Below, piece by piece: positions 37,366 through 51,477 of a stretch of 64,000 nt of DNA (its first letter is position 1; every line of letters starts with the position of its first letter). Origin of the DNA: Sycobia sp. Sy_11 (taxonomy: Eukaryota; Arthropoda; Insecta; Hymenoptera; Epichrysomallidae); the NCBI GenBank assembly GCA_018907035.1, contig JACCIC010000037.1, positions 1,481,501 through 1,545,500 of the forward strand, written 5' to 3'. Position numbers and translations under genes: made by a program. The notes beneath the pieces are model-generated. The model was not told where the DNA came from and ran no database searches. It saw nothing but the letters and a program-made list of their open reading frames with translations.

Positions 37366-40300
37366 CGAATGCTCATTTTAGACACTTGTTTTCTTTAATT
37401 GGTGATATTCTTTGGTGATCCTTTCCACAATTTTCATAGTTCAAAAGACCAATAACTGAGCGATTCAACGTCGTATGTAGAAACTTTACCGAGCTTGAGA
37501 TAATTATCAAAATTATTTTGTGGATTTTATAAGGGATACGTTTCAGACCGAGAGTTGACCCAGATAATACCCAGATCTGAAATCCGATTCCACAAAGGGT
37601 AAAAGTAGATTCAAGTAATAAGTATGTCAACTTATATTAAACCGCCACAGTTAGTAAGGAAGTAACTTAAAAATTAAACCGTTAGTATATGAATTTACAA
37701 AAGCAACATGCGCGCCGATTTTCTTCTAGTTTGATTATCGCAATAAATCTTCACAGAATTAACTTTATATCTTGTATTCTTATGAAAGCTGAACTTGCAA
37801 TATATATATATAGTTTGTACGTGCATCGGAATAATGGAAAACATTTGTGATTATCATCAGTTGTGAAGTGTTATTATAGATTTATCATATGCATTGACTT
37901 TGGTGAGAGCAAAATATTTATTCATGTTCTCATTTAGTAATAAATTAGCTAATTAACTAATATACAGATTTACTCTTCTAGAATTCTCTATTTAATTATT
38001 AGCAACTATACCAATACATATAGATGACAGGGTTACGTCGTATGCGGAATCTTTAGTGTCTCTTTATAATCGCATTATGGATTTTAAGAATATACTATAC
38101 GAAAAACGTCGGCTATCGAGCATTTATAGAGAGATCCATAGCTCACTGCCCCTATGCTGTCTTACAGTATTTTTTATTTTGCTCATAGCATCACAAACAT
38201 TAATTATTAATGTGATCTGCAACGCCTTGGTTAGAGTTTCCCATTGTACAAGATGGTACATTAGCGCACGAGCTAAGCGAGTGAGCCATGTTAATCGACT
38301 AACACATATTTTGGAACTAAATCGAATAAATCCCACACCAAATTTTGCCCTATAAATACTGGATATATACCCTATTAGCGGAAGGTTTCGGATGGCTGAA
38401 TTACTATTTATATGTATCGAAAGGTCAATTATTTATTATCGATAGAGGAAGAACTTTTTTCTTATTTAACACGTATGAGAAAAATAATATTAATAAGAAC
38501 GCTAATAATATTATTATTTTTTTTTTGATATATTGGTTAGTGTGGAGCTCTTTTCTACTTCCGCAGGACACAAGATGACAGCCTAGAGCTGTTACCAGCT
38601 CGCGACAACTATTGAAGACTAACTATAGGCTATGCGCGATTTTAACTCACTCAAGAACTACTAAGCATTCGATCGCAGAGAGATGCAGGCCAAGGAATCC
38701 ATGCGATGAAATTACCTCTGCGCTACACGAATCTAATTACTTGTAAGGGAGGATACTATGGATAAAATTATATTTCTCAATTTAAACCAATAAAACGGTA
38801 TAATTCCATGTTAAAATTAATAGATAAAACGAATGCTTTACCATTTAATAGAACGACCATTCGGTTTTTCAAGAATTTTTCACGACACGGGTTACTTATA
38901 GTTTATACTATATGCTATATTTGCTGAAAAGAATTTAAAAAAGTTATTAAAAATCATAAAATCTTGAATACAGTAAAAACACACCGAAATAAGCGGTCAT
39001 CTGGTCTGCCAAGTAATGACGCAAATTTTGTATAATCTTACTATGCGTTCAAGTGCACTTACAAATACTAAGTATTATTGTTGTCAAGATCATTTTCATT
39101 TATAGCAGATAATTATTTTTTCAATTAAAAAGTTTTCTATTTAGACAATAGAACTAGAAAATTCAATCAAAAACTAAAATTATTTATTTTATTTATTATA
39201 TTTATTTTTATTCATTAAAATAATATTTTCAGTGAATAATTTTAATATGAAAAATAATTAGCATGTCTTTGAATTTTTAAATAAGATGATAATGTCTTTT
39301 TAAATAACTCGATGTATTTTTAATATATGTCAGTTTAATATTTTATTTTTATTAATATTGCTTACTCAAATTTGAAATTCACCCTAAAGATCAAATCTTG
39401 TTTCTGTTTCTGTTCATTATCAATAACATTATCCGACTTTACGCTTAACACTTTCGTGTTATTGTAACATTCCAACAACAAAAAAAGTAATTTTTTAATA
39501 ACTTATAATTTTCTATTTCTCTCTTTTAATAAATTGGCACACGTTGAAATTTCAAACTATTATATTTTATAAAATTTCTTAAGATGGACTAACGCATAGG
39601 CAGCGTGTTAGTTCTATATATCACGTTTACGTTCAGCCAATAAGAAGTGACTATCCTAATGTTTGAAAAATCTTATAAAATTATTGATTTTTAATTAATT
39701 AATTTATTAAATGTAATTATAGGAAGTAAATAATTAAATACATAAATCATAATAATCGTTTAAAAATTTCTATTTATAGTTAAATTATTGACTCTATATA
39801 ATCTGAAAAAAGTTTCAGTGCACCTTGTAAAACTTTTCAACAGTTAAATTTCCCGAAATTGAATATTTATTATATCCGCTAAATAAATTAGGATTTGCTT
39901 AAAAATCAATTATATTTGAATTTTGACGCTATTGACGCTAATTACAGAGAATTTACTTGACTTATTCTTCTAATACATATTCACCATTTCAAAACATCGG
40001 CCTAATTAAATTTGGACAGTTCTCTTATAATATTGCAATCGATTCGTTACGGTCGAGCTTTGATATTTAACGTCAAACGAGAAGTGTGCAGCAAGGTATT
40101 TCGAGAAGCTGTCGCACTGTCAAACTGGAGTTAATGTAACGCGACACCAATGTATAATTATGCAGAAAGTTCATAAAGAACGCAGGATGATTAAATGGTA
40201 TCGAGTTGCAAGCTTTACGAGCGCTCAATTTAAATTGCATCTGAATTATTAATTCTTTCTGTCCGCCTGCTTTGTTCGAAAGTTGATTAATCGATCTGCT

Positions 40301-40386
40301 AAAAACTCATTATGAGGAAAATCATATTTAATAAAGAATTATTTTACGCGTATTTGCGCCATGTGCGCTCCTATATTTTAAAAATA

Positions 40387-40392
<6 letters not shown>

Positions 40393-40439
<47 letters not shown>
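40393..40439. repeat. (TA)n microsatellite
   Basis: Perfect TA array of about 47 bp, about 100 bp left of a GC-rich island. Confidence 0.95.
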
Positions 40440-40441
<2 letters not shown>

Positions 40442-40540
40442 CAAATTCTTCTATGGCCATTTTCTCGATTTGAGGAAAAATGTTTCACAGCTGTCGCCCA
40501 CACTCCATAAATAACGGAATTAGCGCCGTCCCTTGTTTCA

Positions 40541-41160
40541 GGTATTAAAATGACCGTGCGCGGAGATAGTATGTCTGCTCGGTAAAGGTTCTAATGTTAA
40601 TAGAAATGAAATACCTACTTCGTCAGCACAGTTATTTTGTGTACCAAATGTTCAGTTGTGTTTGAGCGTTCGTGTCATTCTGATCGGGTTCCATTACGGT
40701 GTCCTTTCGATACTTGTAGTTCATTACTTTCTGTTTCGCGTCAAGTGCGCGGATTTTGTTGCTTTGTACTTTATGCGTTGTACGGTGTCTGTGAGCGGCG
40801 TAGTTATAAGACTGGAGAGCGTCTAAATTGGTGCAGCGAGCAAGCTAACATAATTGATGTTCTCGCTTTATTGGTAATGCTGTGATAAGGGAGTTGCGAC
40901 TGGTAACCCTGCTGCGCTACTTGGGAGCATACATACGCCTCTGGGGTATTGCCACCCCCTCTTACCGCAGATCGGCAAAATTGGCGGCATCGCGATGTGA
41001 GTCCGAGACGTCGTAACCGCGGTGCGCCCATGTATTTTCGCAACCCCTTCCCTCGCTGGTGAACCGAGTAAGCGTCAAGCCTATGAGCGAGAGCTCGGAA
41101 CCGAACGAATGGCCGTACTCTATATAAGTGCTTGTAAAGGCTAGGCGGGCTCCATTCTTA
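40541..41160. other. GC-rich island ending in a core-promoter-like sequence
   Basis: About 600 bp of balanced to GC-rich sequence between AT-rich flanks. A plus frame at 40637-40885 and a minus frame at 40804-41043 (about 80 codons each) overlap and show no family signature. The right end holds a TATA-type sequence, annotated separately. It could be a promoter-bearing first-exon region or a solo LTR; I could not find paired TG...CA ends or a tRNA-primer site to support the latter. Confidence 0.4.
41121..41157 (+). promoter_or_regulatory. Candidate TATA-type core promoter
   Basis: TATATAAG lies at 41121-41128, and a YYANWYY-type initiator (CCATTCT) at about 41152-41158, the ~30-base spacing expected for an RNA polymerase II TATA promoter. 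It marks the right edge of a CpG-containing GC-rich island and points toward AT-rich DNA. TATA-like strings are common in this AT-rich DNA; only the spacing and position favour it. Confidence 0.3.
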
Positions 41161-43221
41161 ATTATATAGCAAATTGCAACGGTTCAAATCATTTAAAGAA
41201 TTAGTATGTTAAGAATTGTGTAGAATAATAAGTATGTTTTCAATTAGCTACTAAGTTATTTCGTTTAACTTCAGCTACTTTTATTTAAATATCTTTTCCC
41301 CGGACTAGGGACTCACGAATGGGGTTTTTTATGCTGGCTAGATACAAGATCGCTTATTATTTAATTAAAGTTTGATTAAATTTTAACTTGAATTTTGCCT
41401 GTTTATTTATTCATCACGCACCTTTCTATTATGTAATTTTCGTTTTATTGCAGAAAACATATTTTTTATCGGTTCTTTTATTGCTTTAGAAATCATTGAT
41501 CTTTAAGGTAAACAACGTGTTTAATCCGGATACCTCCGATAAGACTTTGAACGAATGGACGCAAAATAATGTAAAATGTCTTATAATAAAGATTTACATT
41601 TCTTTAGTGGCAGGTATCGAGTTCTCGTTGGCTAGTCTACAGTTTTCATATTGAGTAAGAAAAGAAATATCCAACTAAAACCATATGAACTAAAACAGAT
41701 TTGGTCCCGATTAAGCCGGGTTTTATAACTTCCAATTGCCCAGCATTCGGTGAATATGGTACATTATTACTTATAAATTAATACTTTCCTATATTTAAAT
41801 TAGGCATATAGTCTATAGGTCTAGGAATGTTTTAAATTGAAATTCCTAGTTTACAAAAAATTTTAATTGTTGGATAACAAAAACAACTTGCATTTTCATA
41901 ACTAATTCCATTAAAGTTATAGGCTGGAAAACAGTTACTTAGTAGTAAAAATAGACAAATGTTAGAATGAAAAATGTGAACGTTTTCATAAATTAAGGAG
42001 GTAGAAATTAGGCTTAAAGTCGGAATCTTATTTCTTGTTATTAAATAAGCAATTTATTTAACAATTAGTTAACAATTTTTATTTATACAATACTATAACA
42101 TTATGTTGATTATTTACTAAAAAAATCGAAAGATACGTAACTAAGAAGTTGATAGAATTTCAAAGGCATAATAATATCTGTTCATTCAATTTTGTCATCC
42201 TAATAATTATAGGTAATAAATTAGTTTTGGAAATCTTTTTTTTTTATGATTTAATATCTAAATTTTCACATGAAAAAAAAAATTAATTAAATTAATTAAA
42301 AAATACTATTCTTTGTTGTCTTGTGCTGACTTCAATTATGAGCTATTAATTAAAAATTCCATTCTATTGATTTATAAAATAAATAATATAATTGTTTTTT
42401 TGAGAATTTTTCAAATCCATGTAGAGTTGAGTCATAACATTAATTCGAAAATTTAATTTATGGAAAATGCACTTACTGTATATCTAGTGACTAAACCCTC
42501 CTGCAAGTGAAAAAAAATTAACTTGATTATTATATAAGTCCGATAAAAACTTCATAAGTATAAAATATTATATGGAATTGTGTAAAATATCGTCAATGTA
42601 ACTTGTTTTAAGGTAGATTTGTTAAATGCAACCTAAAATATCATATATTTATGCAATATTAACTATTATGAGTATTCTATAACTAAAAATACATTTCGAA
42701 AATGAATCTATAAAAAGATCAGAATGACCGGGAAAAACTTTTTCATATATTTTCATTAGCCGAAGACTATAAATTCTTGGTTTCTTGATTTCTACACAAA
42801 AGGTACCTTGTTTAGGGCTTTAAAATGTTTAGTATTTCTACCAGGTTGATTTTGTTTGATGTATAGTTAATTTTTTCAATTTTTTCCGACAGCACAGTGT
42901 ATCCAATTTAAATCGAAAGAGAAGCACTATAATTCTCAGTAACAATCAATACCATCTCATAAAAATTAGATAGCTTGATCATTTTGGGAGCAATCAGAAT
43001 TACTTCGCTCAATTTGCCAAATCCGTCACACTACTTTCGAAACCTCTCCTTGTTAGCAATTATAATTCAGACACAACTAAAATGTACTTTTAAATCTCGC
43101 ATAAACGTATAGAAATTAAAGTGGGAAATCATAAAAAATTTTTATTTAAATTTTATAAATGTTTTAACTCAGTCTAACTTTTTACTTAGTTTTAACTCTA
43201 AGTTAAAAGTCTTAAAATAAG

Positions 43222-43222
<1 letters not shown>
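41161..43222. other. AT-rich gene-free stretch
   Basis: Uniform AT-rich DNA without usable open frames, repeats or RNA genes. Confidence 0.6.

Positions 43223-43274
<52 letters not shown>
43223..43274. repeat. (TA)n microsatellite
   Basis: Perfect TA array of about 52 bp directly next to the right-hand candidate coding segment. Confidence 0.95.
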
Positions 43275-43275
<1 letters not shown>

Positions 43276-43604
43276 CAGATATCAAAACGAACATCACTAT
43301 GCCTACTAAGGGTAACACCCCCGAGCACGGAAGAACGCACTGCTCAGCCGAACAGGGCGAGTAATTCAGGATTTTCGCATAATCATACGGAACTGATATG
43401 GCAGACGGGTCAGGAGACCTGCCCATACTGATTAAAACTTCCTCATAATTGCGCGGCGGTCCCGCATTCAAAACCAGAGACCGGACACCTGGCCCGAGAG
43501 AATTCGTCGCAGATGCGAGGGAAGGACTCTGGCGCGTTATCGGATCAATCGAGGAACAGTAGAATTGGGAAATAGTTCGCAGGTGGTTATTTGCAGATGT
43601 TCAA
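43275..43604 (-). CDS. Weak candidate coding segment with a membrane-like stretch
   Basis: On the minus strand a frame is open from 43604 down through 43275 (about 110 codons) and then runs into the TA array as Ile-Tyr repeats. The segment is GC-balanced in AT-rich surroundings. It includes GPPRNYEEVLISMGRSPDPS, a short Cys-containing stretch (CSAEQCVLPCSG) and then a hydrophobic run, VLPLVGIVMFVLISVI, that would suit a transmembrane helix. No clear ATG, acceptor or donor defines an exon, and I recognise no family. It may be one exon of a membrane protein, a pseudogene piece or chance. Confidence 0.22.
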
Positions 43605-44280
43605 GTAAATGAGCAAATCGCGAATATCTTTCAGAACGCATAATAGCGATGGAAATAACTATTATTAAAATACTAATAACTATTAAAAGTTTTTGATTTT
43701 TAAAAGCTTCAGTATATAACGATGTTTATTATTTATTTTTATGAATATAAACATTATATCATTATATTATTAGAAAATAGAATTTTATGGACACCTAAAT
43801 AACATACGTATTAAATATATTATTTATAATATCCCGCTACTATATTTGATTTACTTTCTATCGCTCTGAATGCATTATTATTGTCATATCTTATTTGAAA
43901 TATATCTTTTCTTTTTAAACAAAACAAAAAAAAAAACAACCTTTTTAATCAAAAGAACTTCTTTTGATGCGAGTCTCGTTATACCAAAAATATATTTATG
44001 GAACAACAATCTACAGCTTCAACGGTTTTCAATACATCGTCGAAAAAACTGAAAAAAATAGCTGTTAGTTCGGCTACTGTAAAGTGCAAGTAACGATCAA
44101 AATCTATTGCAAAAAAAGAAGAATTTTTGAAAAATACAAATTTTACATCCTCCAAAAAAACTCATTAAAATGAACGATATTTTAACTTTAATTAATGTAC
44201 ATTAGTAAATTCTATTAAATTTCTAAAAATAAATTTATTTTTAATTTCTATAAATTTATACTGATTTATTCTAAATTAAT

Positions 44281-44284
<4 letters not shown>

Positions 44285-44337
<53 letters not shown>
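44285..44337. repeat. (AT)n microsatellite
   Basis: Perfect AT array of about 53 bp. Confidence 0.95.
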
Positions 44338-44339
<2 letters not shown>

Positions 44340-47300
44340 ATAATTGCAAAGTTTGAAAGCGAGAGAGCCATTGCACACCTCTCTGTTATATATGTATAAT
44401 GAGAAAGAGGGGGATGGTGTTAGAAACTATTTATTACAGTTGATTTCGCCGACAAATCCAAGGCTCGACAATAGATTTGTTGTCGCGCGGACACCCCGAT
44501 CGATTGGTCAAGAGAATTTAATTGTGGTCTATATAGTACAGGTGCTACGCGTGCAAATCAATAGGGCAGCGTTCAGGCTTGCAGGTTTCACCCTACGGCA
44601 AGAACTTATTTCACTTGCATGATCGGATAGAACAATTGGACAGTCTCTTTCAATTGTTTGCTCAATTCGTTAATCATATAAATTATACTTTTGAAGAATT
44701 TTATTACAATAATCCAGACTTTGCACCCGTACGGCCAGCTTGTAGAGATTTGAATGTATCAGCGTGTAGGATGGATTATACCTTTGCCACTGTCATATTT
44801 ATTAATTTACTGATCGACTTAACAAGCGGATTGATTATTAAATAATTTAATAATTGCGGATGATATTTCACGATATATAGAATCGAAAATTATATGATTC
44901 AAATTGATCATACGATAGTTTCGAATAATTTAGTTCATAAATATCTATACTTAAAGAAAATATAAAATAAACATCTGAACGAGCGAAAAGTATGTATAAT
45001 AATAAATTTAAAAAACAAATTTCAAAATGAAGCAAATATTAAACATCGTTAAAACATTTGTCAATAAATTTTACTGAACTAGAAAATTAAAAATGTGGAA
45101 TTGTGAATTTTTCTTTCCATCGATGCCAATACAGTAAGTTGAACAATATTTCGTATTTTTTATGAAAATCCTGTTCTTTCCATTGTTAATTATGAATTCG
45201 TGACAGGATGTTTTGTAAAATAATCTATTTAATTTTCTATAATTAATTTCGATAATATTGAAATCGTCAACCGACATTTGCAATAATCGCAATTCTTTCC
45301 TTTAAGAACCAAATAATAAAGTATCGATTATATTTTCTATTAACAAATAGATTTTAAGCACTTTTTTTATAGTCATTAAAAAATGCGAAAATAAATACTT
45401 CCATTCAGGATTTATAGATCCAAGGATTACGTTACGCTACCAAGAGCACCAGAACGCATTATTTATTACAAACTCTATAGCACAGGATTAAGAGCAAACT
45501 AAAAGTTTCTAAATAATTTATTCGTTACACCGTGCAGATGTTCAAAATTCAGAGCCCCAGTTCGGATATATATTTTTTCCGTAGCTTACGTTTTTTTTGT
45601 GGCCTGGTCATCCTCTCGTTAAAATTTTCATCACCGATAAACCGATCATCGACTTTGTTAAGTGATGCGCGAGAGTACGCGAAGGTAACAAAAGCTCTAA
45701 AAGCGCGAACAGAGAGAAAGAGGGACCTTTTACGAAAGTGCTAAAAATAATTTGAATGAAGTGTGCTCTCTCGTTAAAACAAGAATAAATGCCTTGTGCA
45801 GATGCAATGGTTAACAGGTTTCACCTAGAAATAAGTACCTTTTATATTCTCTTATTCATAAAGTAATTGATTTTTTAATGAACTTTTTGTATCGTTTAAA
45901 TGATGCCGATGCTTGATTTGACAGAAATGAAAGATAAATGTATCGGTTAGAGTGAATTACTGCTGTTGATTATGTAGTATATAATATTTTATGTCCATTG
46001 CCATTTACAACACATTTTTCAATATTAATCCATTTCTTATCATATATGTAGTGATTTTGAAAATGTTCCTATTGCTTTGAATTTGCCATTTGTACTGATA
46101 TCGTTAGAAATATCAAAATATTATAACCGCAAAATCTTTGTTCGATTTAAATGAATGTATTACATACTTTTAAAAATAATTTTTCATCGGAATTTACAAA
46201 TTCCTTGAAAGTAATTCAATTAAAGTTAGTTATCAAAGTCACACTTGTTAAATTAGAATGATATACTAATATTTAATTCAAAACTTACAATTGAAAGGTT
46301 AATGTAACGTATTTCTAATTTCTTTTTTAACTGAAATTGAAGTTTGCTAATCAATTGCATTTGTCGAAAAATTAATCAAACTAAAAGCTTTCGATAAAGC
46401 GAATAATATGATAAAGTCAACGAACAAAAAATTGTGCTACTTTTGACATTTTTTAATTGTGCAATGTATAGTTAATATACAATTTTTCTAAGTGCGTACT
46501 CATGCTCTGTTTTAGGCCTGCTAATAAAGTCAAAATATCTTTGTAATTTTTGAACTAGTCATTTAAGATTTGATGCTAGGAAGGAATAAGCAATTTTCAT
46601 GTCTTAAACTATTAACATTGTTCATCTCAGTACGTAATTTGATGAACGTAATTGTAACTTAATTATAGTTGTGATAAGTTATAGAAATGATGCAACAAAA
46701 CGAATAACTAAGAAGCTGAGTAGTTTCTCGCAATATTTATATATGTAAATATTCATAAAATGGGTATTAATAGATCAAGAATGAATTGAAAAATCTCACA
46801 CTGCCAATCAAAGGTCTCGTGAAAGATCAACTTAAACAACATCATGCTATTAAAAAAAAATTACTTAGTCCAACCTCAAAATCACAACATTAATATGATT
46901 TGTTATCTATCGTGGTGAGAAATATAGTCTAATACTACCATGTAAGTTGATTTTTTTACCTCGTAAGACACTTTATCACTGAGCGAAGCGAGGTGCATAT
47001 AATTAACTTCCGCAGTGGTATTCAAATGTACTATTCACTTTTTTTAATTTTGAAAGTAATTTATATTATTATATATACTAACAATTGTAAATACTATTAT
47101 TTAGTTAATATCTTAATCAAATTTTCATAATAAAATAATTTTACAATAAAAAAATCTAATGGGATATATAACAAGTGAGTCTAATACCATGTGTTAAACG
47201 ATTCATAATGAATTGTTATAGATCTTATTTCATTTTAATTTTAAGATTTTGTTATCTTGTAAAATATTATTATTTTAAATAATATTATTTAGAATTTGTA

Positions 47301-47346
47301 ATCAATGCTTTATAAATTTATTAACATTATTCGTAAAAATTTAACC

Positions 47347-47349
<3 letters not shown>

Positions 47350-47382
<33 letters not shown>
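47350..47382. repeat. (TA)n microsatellite
   Basis: Perfect TA array of about 33 bp. Confidence 0.95.
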
Positions 47383-47387
<5 letters not shown>

Positions 47388-48778
47388 CTTTCATAAAATT
47401 TTACTTTCAAGAGATTTTCCCCCATTATTCACGAATAAGGGAGATTATAATTGCTCTTTCAGTGCTCGATCTGCTTAATAAAATAAAAAATGCAAGTGGT
47501 TTTTTATTATCAAAGTGAGTAATGAAGTTGATATACACATAAAGCCGTTCGACGGTCAGTCTATCGTCAGTATAAGCTCCAAGTAATTTCCGAGTCATAT
47601 TGAATCTATGAACGCTTGGACGCTGACAACTCAGCAAAAATGAATTTGTCACGGTCATGAATTTATGGACTGAATGTAGTTAAATAGCTTTGAATTTTCG
47701 AACATTTAAGCTGCCATGTTCTTAGAACTCGGGGCCACATACGTATCAATGTGAGATTTTAAACGATTTCCATGTACTAAATAAATGGCATTATTGGTAA
47801 AATTAAAAATATACTTATACATATACTTTTAACTGCTATATCCTATACTAATAAATATTTCCATTGGTTTTATAGTCTTTTTACAAACGAATATAATTAT
47901 ACGGGTAATTAGTCTGCGCTTATTGACAATCAGAAATGCTAATTTTAACTTTTTCTTTTTTTTTATATTTCAGACTTTACGAAGACAAGGGCATGTGTAA
48001 AACGTGTAAATAAAATGTGTAAATAATGGCAGTTTGTCTGTATTATATTGACTTTTAAATAGAGATTCACACTGATAGAAACATTAATTGATTTACTAAG
48101 TAAACAGTAAAATATTTTATTGTCTAATGGAATAATAATTTTTCGAAAATATCTGCCAGTAAAAATAAATAATTTACTTTTCGTGATTCCACATAAGATA
48201 GTTAATTCCAAGTATCTATACTTACTATATTTGTCTTTATTCTAACTTATTCTTGAAGTTGTTTGTGTTTATTAATTATCTATAAATTAGATGAGAGCAA
48301 CAAAGCAACAGTACAAAGTGCAATGAATAAATAATCGTATCGTTCTACAAAACTTTAAAATTAATTTTAATGAAACAAATCAGAAAATTTATCTCTTAAA
48401 ATCATTAGGATATCGATTGACGAATTAATCAGCTTCCCCTATATACGAGACATTCTAGTCCACTTTATAGCGGATATCCTCTAAAATATTGAAGCCCTAT
48501 TAATACCCTATAATACCTCGTCCCGACAGTCATAAACTCGGGTTATTAATTAAGTTCGAAAGCTCTGCTCACAGTTATAAAAGAAACTATTAAATGTGCA
48601 ATTATACTTTCCACTTTTACTAAACAGTCAGCAGTAACGATATAACGTATCCAAATCATTACTGTCCAGTCGCGCATTTTCATATAAATGAACAGCATAT
48701 AACAGCGGTAGTTCATTACCAGTGAAACTTAAGGAGAACAAACCGTTTTTCTCTAATATAGAAAAAAGTAAATAAATA

Positions 48779-48779
48779 A

Positions 48780-48839
<60 letters not shown>

Positions 48840-48856
48840 GCGTGTGTGTGTGTGTA
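48779..48856. repeat. Compound (TA)n(TG)n microsatellite
   Basis: A short TA run leads into a TG array interrupted by two CG-containing units (GTGCGTGTGCGTG). Open frames here are Thr-His or Cys-Val repeats and are artefacts. Confidence 0.95.
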
Positions 48857-51477
48857 CTGCTGGTAACCATTGTTGGCAATTGTGTCACTCGTATCTTTTC
48901 GCGAGCAATAGAATTTACCTGACCTTATCCTTTCGACTACACCTGTTTTCGATCTCATTTTTACATCCCGAAACAACTGCCCCGTTTGTATAGGCGTCAG
49001 CTATTCTTCTTGGCTTCACGAACGACTGGCTGTCTTTTCTTTACTCGTAATAACGAAAGAAGAATAATTACACAACAATGAATAGAGAGCTCTAAAAGAT
49101 TTCAAGGAGAACGGTCGACAGTGGTATATATAGTATTCAGCAGCTTATGTGCGCCCTCGAGTCCTTAGCTCGTTAAATCGCCGTTTTACGGAAGGATGAA
49201 AAAACGACAGGAGTCGCCCGCGATCCATAACGACCCCCCCCCCCCACCGATACCCTTCCGCAGATGTATCGAGCCGTTAAAAAAGATATTATACGTTTAT
49301 TTACGAGGAAACGAAGGAATAGATACCGCTAAATTAAAATTTCTTTATTAAATTCCGTAGATAAACTATTCTTGTTAATGTTAAATGTTGATCATTTGCG
49401 AATTGAATGAAAGCATTTTTCAGTTTACTTTTTATTATTTTTTCTTTGTTAAATATTCCTTTATATTGAGATGAACTGTAAAAGTTAAATAAATAAATAT
49501 AAATCATTGCATGTGATTGAGTAAGGAAGTTAATCATTTACATACAATATTATTACGTATATTATTAGCTAGCAAATAAGTTAATCGGCCAACTGTCTCA
49601 TTTGGAAATCCATGTACTTTTTTATATGTAATGTCAAACTTCTTAATTTTGAATTTCGATATCCAAAAAATATAGATGCTACTTTCCTACTTATCAGACC
49701 CTTTGGATGCATATCGTATTAAAAATGTTAAGGTAGCCTATCAGATCGAGATCATAGAAAAATTTTGATGAAAATAATTCTGAGAAAAAAGTTCACTAAT
49801 GATTAGTTTTTAAAAGTTGGGTAATAATTTTCGAATTTTTCAAAATTCCTCATTTTCCAATCAGAGAGAGTATATCGAGATATATAGTATTTTCTCATTT
49901 TCTTAATTACAAATTTGAGTGCGACTTTGAAGTAATTTTTCTGTAATGTAATTATTGGAAAATAAATGCATGTTAAAATATCATAACTAAAGACAAGCCA
50001 GAATTAAGTACAAATATATAATATAACAAATATCATAACGAAGACAAACATGTATATTCTATTTTACAAGCTACGAGAATTGACTACATTTAGTATTCTA
50101 CAAATTTAATAAAGTTGTTTCTGCGCGTAGTATTTATTTTAGCAAAATGTTATAATTCTATAAGAGTTTTATGAATAATTTTTTCCCAATAAATTTTAGT
50201 ATTCTTGTACGAGAATGTTGAAAACTTATCCAAAATATAGTAAACCATCTTACATCAAATCGAATTTTCTATTAAATTTTTTTAACATCGTATTAGAACA
50301 AAATTACAAGATCGTTATAGCTTTATTTTGCTATAAAATACAATAAGTAACAGAAGACTGAAATTAAAGTAATTGAATTGTAAAACACGATTGTAGATTG
50401 TACATAATTCAGCACTCGACGAAGTTCTGTCACTTTCATGAACTTTGTTAAAAAAATGTTAATGATGAGCAGTAAAAGTTTTTCGAAGGAAAATTGTTAA
50501 ACATGCTCCATTCTAATGGACTGTGGAAAATAAGACGTTGTGAGATAATGTAAATAATAGAACCAATTTTTCTTGTTTGGCACCCTTCAATAACTATATG
50601 ATATTTTACATTATCTCTGAACAAGCTAATGGATGTAATATTTTACTTGAAAAAATTCAAATACAGGTAACCGACAGCTATACTCCTTATTTATGATTCA
50701 ACCACAGACTATTTGTCTGAAATTATAATCTCTACATTTTTTAATAAATATTATAAATGGTGAACTTTTTTGTCCGAAATTAGTGTATTTTATGATTTAA
50801 TTAGCTAAAATTGATAAATTTCCATTAACCTGAAAGCGGTAGCAAAGCAAGATACTAAAATGTCTCAAAGAAAATGTTGTAGTATATAGTTTTTTTCTAT
50901 AAAAAATACATAGACCGCAAAAAAATATTCTTTGTCAGATTTTTTATTTTAGAAATAAAAGGTAGACAGTATTATTATTTATTATAGTATAAAATCTAAA
51001 AAAAGTTTTTCATGATCACAATAATTTTTCTAAATATATCTATTTAGAAAATATATTTTTTAATAAAATATATCCCTATACTAATAGATCTGATCTCTAA
51101 GTTTAGTGTATTTATTATAGTAAATTTATATATAATATTATATAATAAGTAAATTTATTATATAAAACCGATTACTGTACACGGTGCTTCCAAATGATGA
51201 TTATACATACATAACATAGATCATAGCAATAGATAAATGCAAATTCAATCAATTTTATCGATGGTCTAGCAGATAACAAGAAGCAAAAAATATATTACAC
51301 AAAATATATTATCCGTAAACCCAATAAATCTAATTCCATTCAAAAACGATCGAATTACAGTCTTCGTTAACAGGGAAAATTGATAGATCGCGGCGGAGCT
51401 TATGTTGGGCTCGCGCAACACGTATTATGTTCGCAATGAGCATCCCTAAAGCAACTTAAATTCCTGCAATGTTTCAG
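48857..51477. other. Gene-free stretch, probably intron or flank of the 51.5-kb exon
   Basis: A mixed-composition patch (48870-49270) with TATATATAG near 49123 and a run of 12 C (49234-49245) precedes more than 2 kb of AT-rich DNA. The last ~35 bases before 51478 look like a splice acceptor region. Confidence 0.5.

Larger units (their letters stand above)
36190..40540. other. AT-rich gene-free stretch with TA arrays
   Basis: AT-rich DNA with TA arrays at 36909-36934, 37312-37359 and 40393-40439. Open frames at 38056-38355 (+) and 38345-38578 (+) have no recognisable family or splice context. No RNA gene or transposon ends were seen. Confidence 0.55.
43605..48778. other. AT-rich gene-free stretch with TA arrays
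   Basis: AT-rich DNA with TA arrays at 44285-44337 and 47350-47382. Frames at 44344-44622 and 44579-44845 (88-92 codons, overlapping) have mixed composition but no recognisable domain. Nothing else stands out. Confidence 0.55.

Noticed and set aside
40541..41160. Solo LTR
   Set aside because: No paired TG...CA termini, target duplication, primer-binding site or second copy was found, although a TATA-type promoter is present.
48628..48993. Thr-His and Cys-Val repeat frames
   Set aside because: Translations of the TG/CA array.
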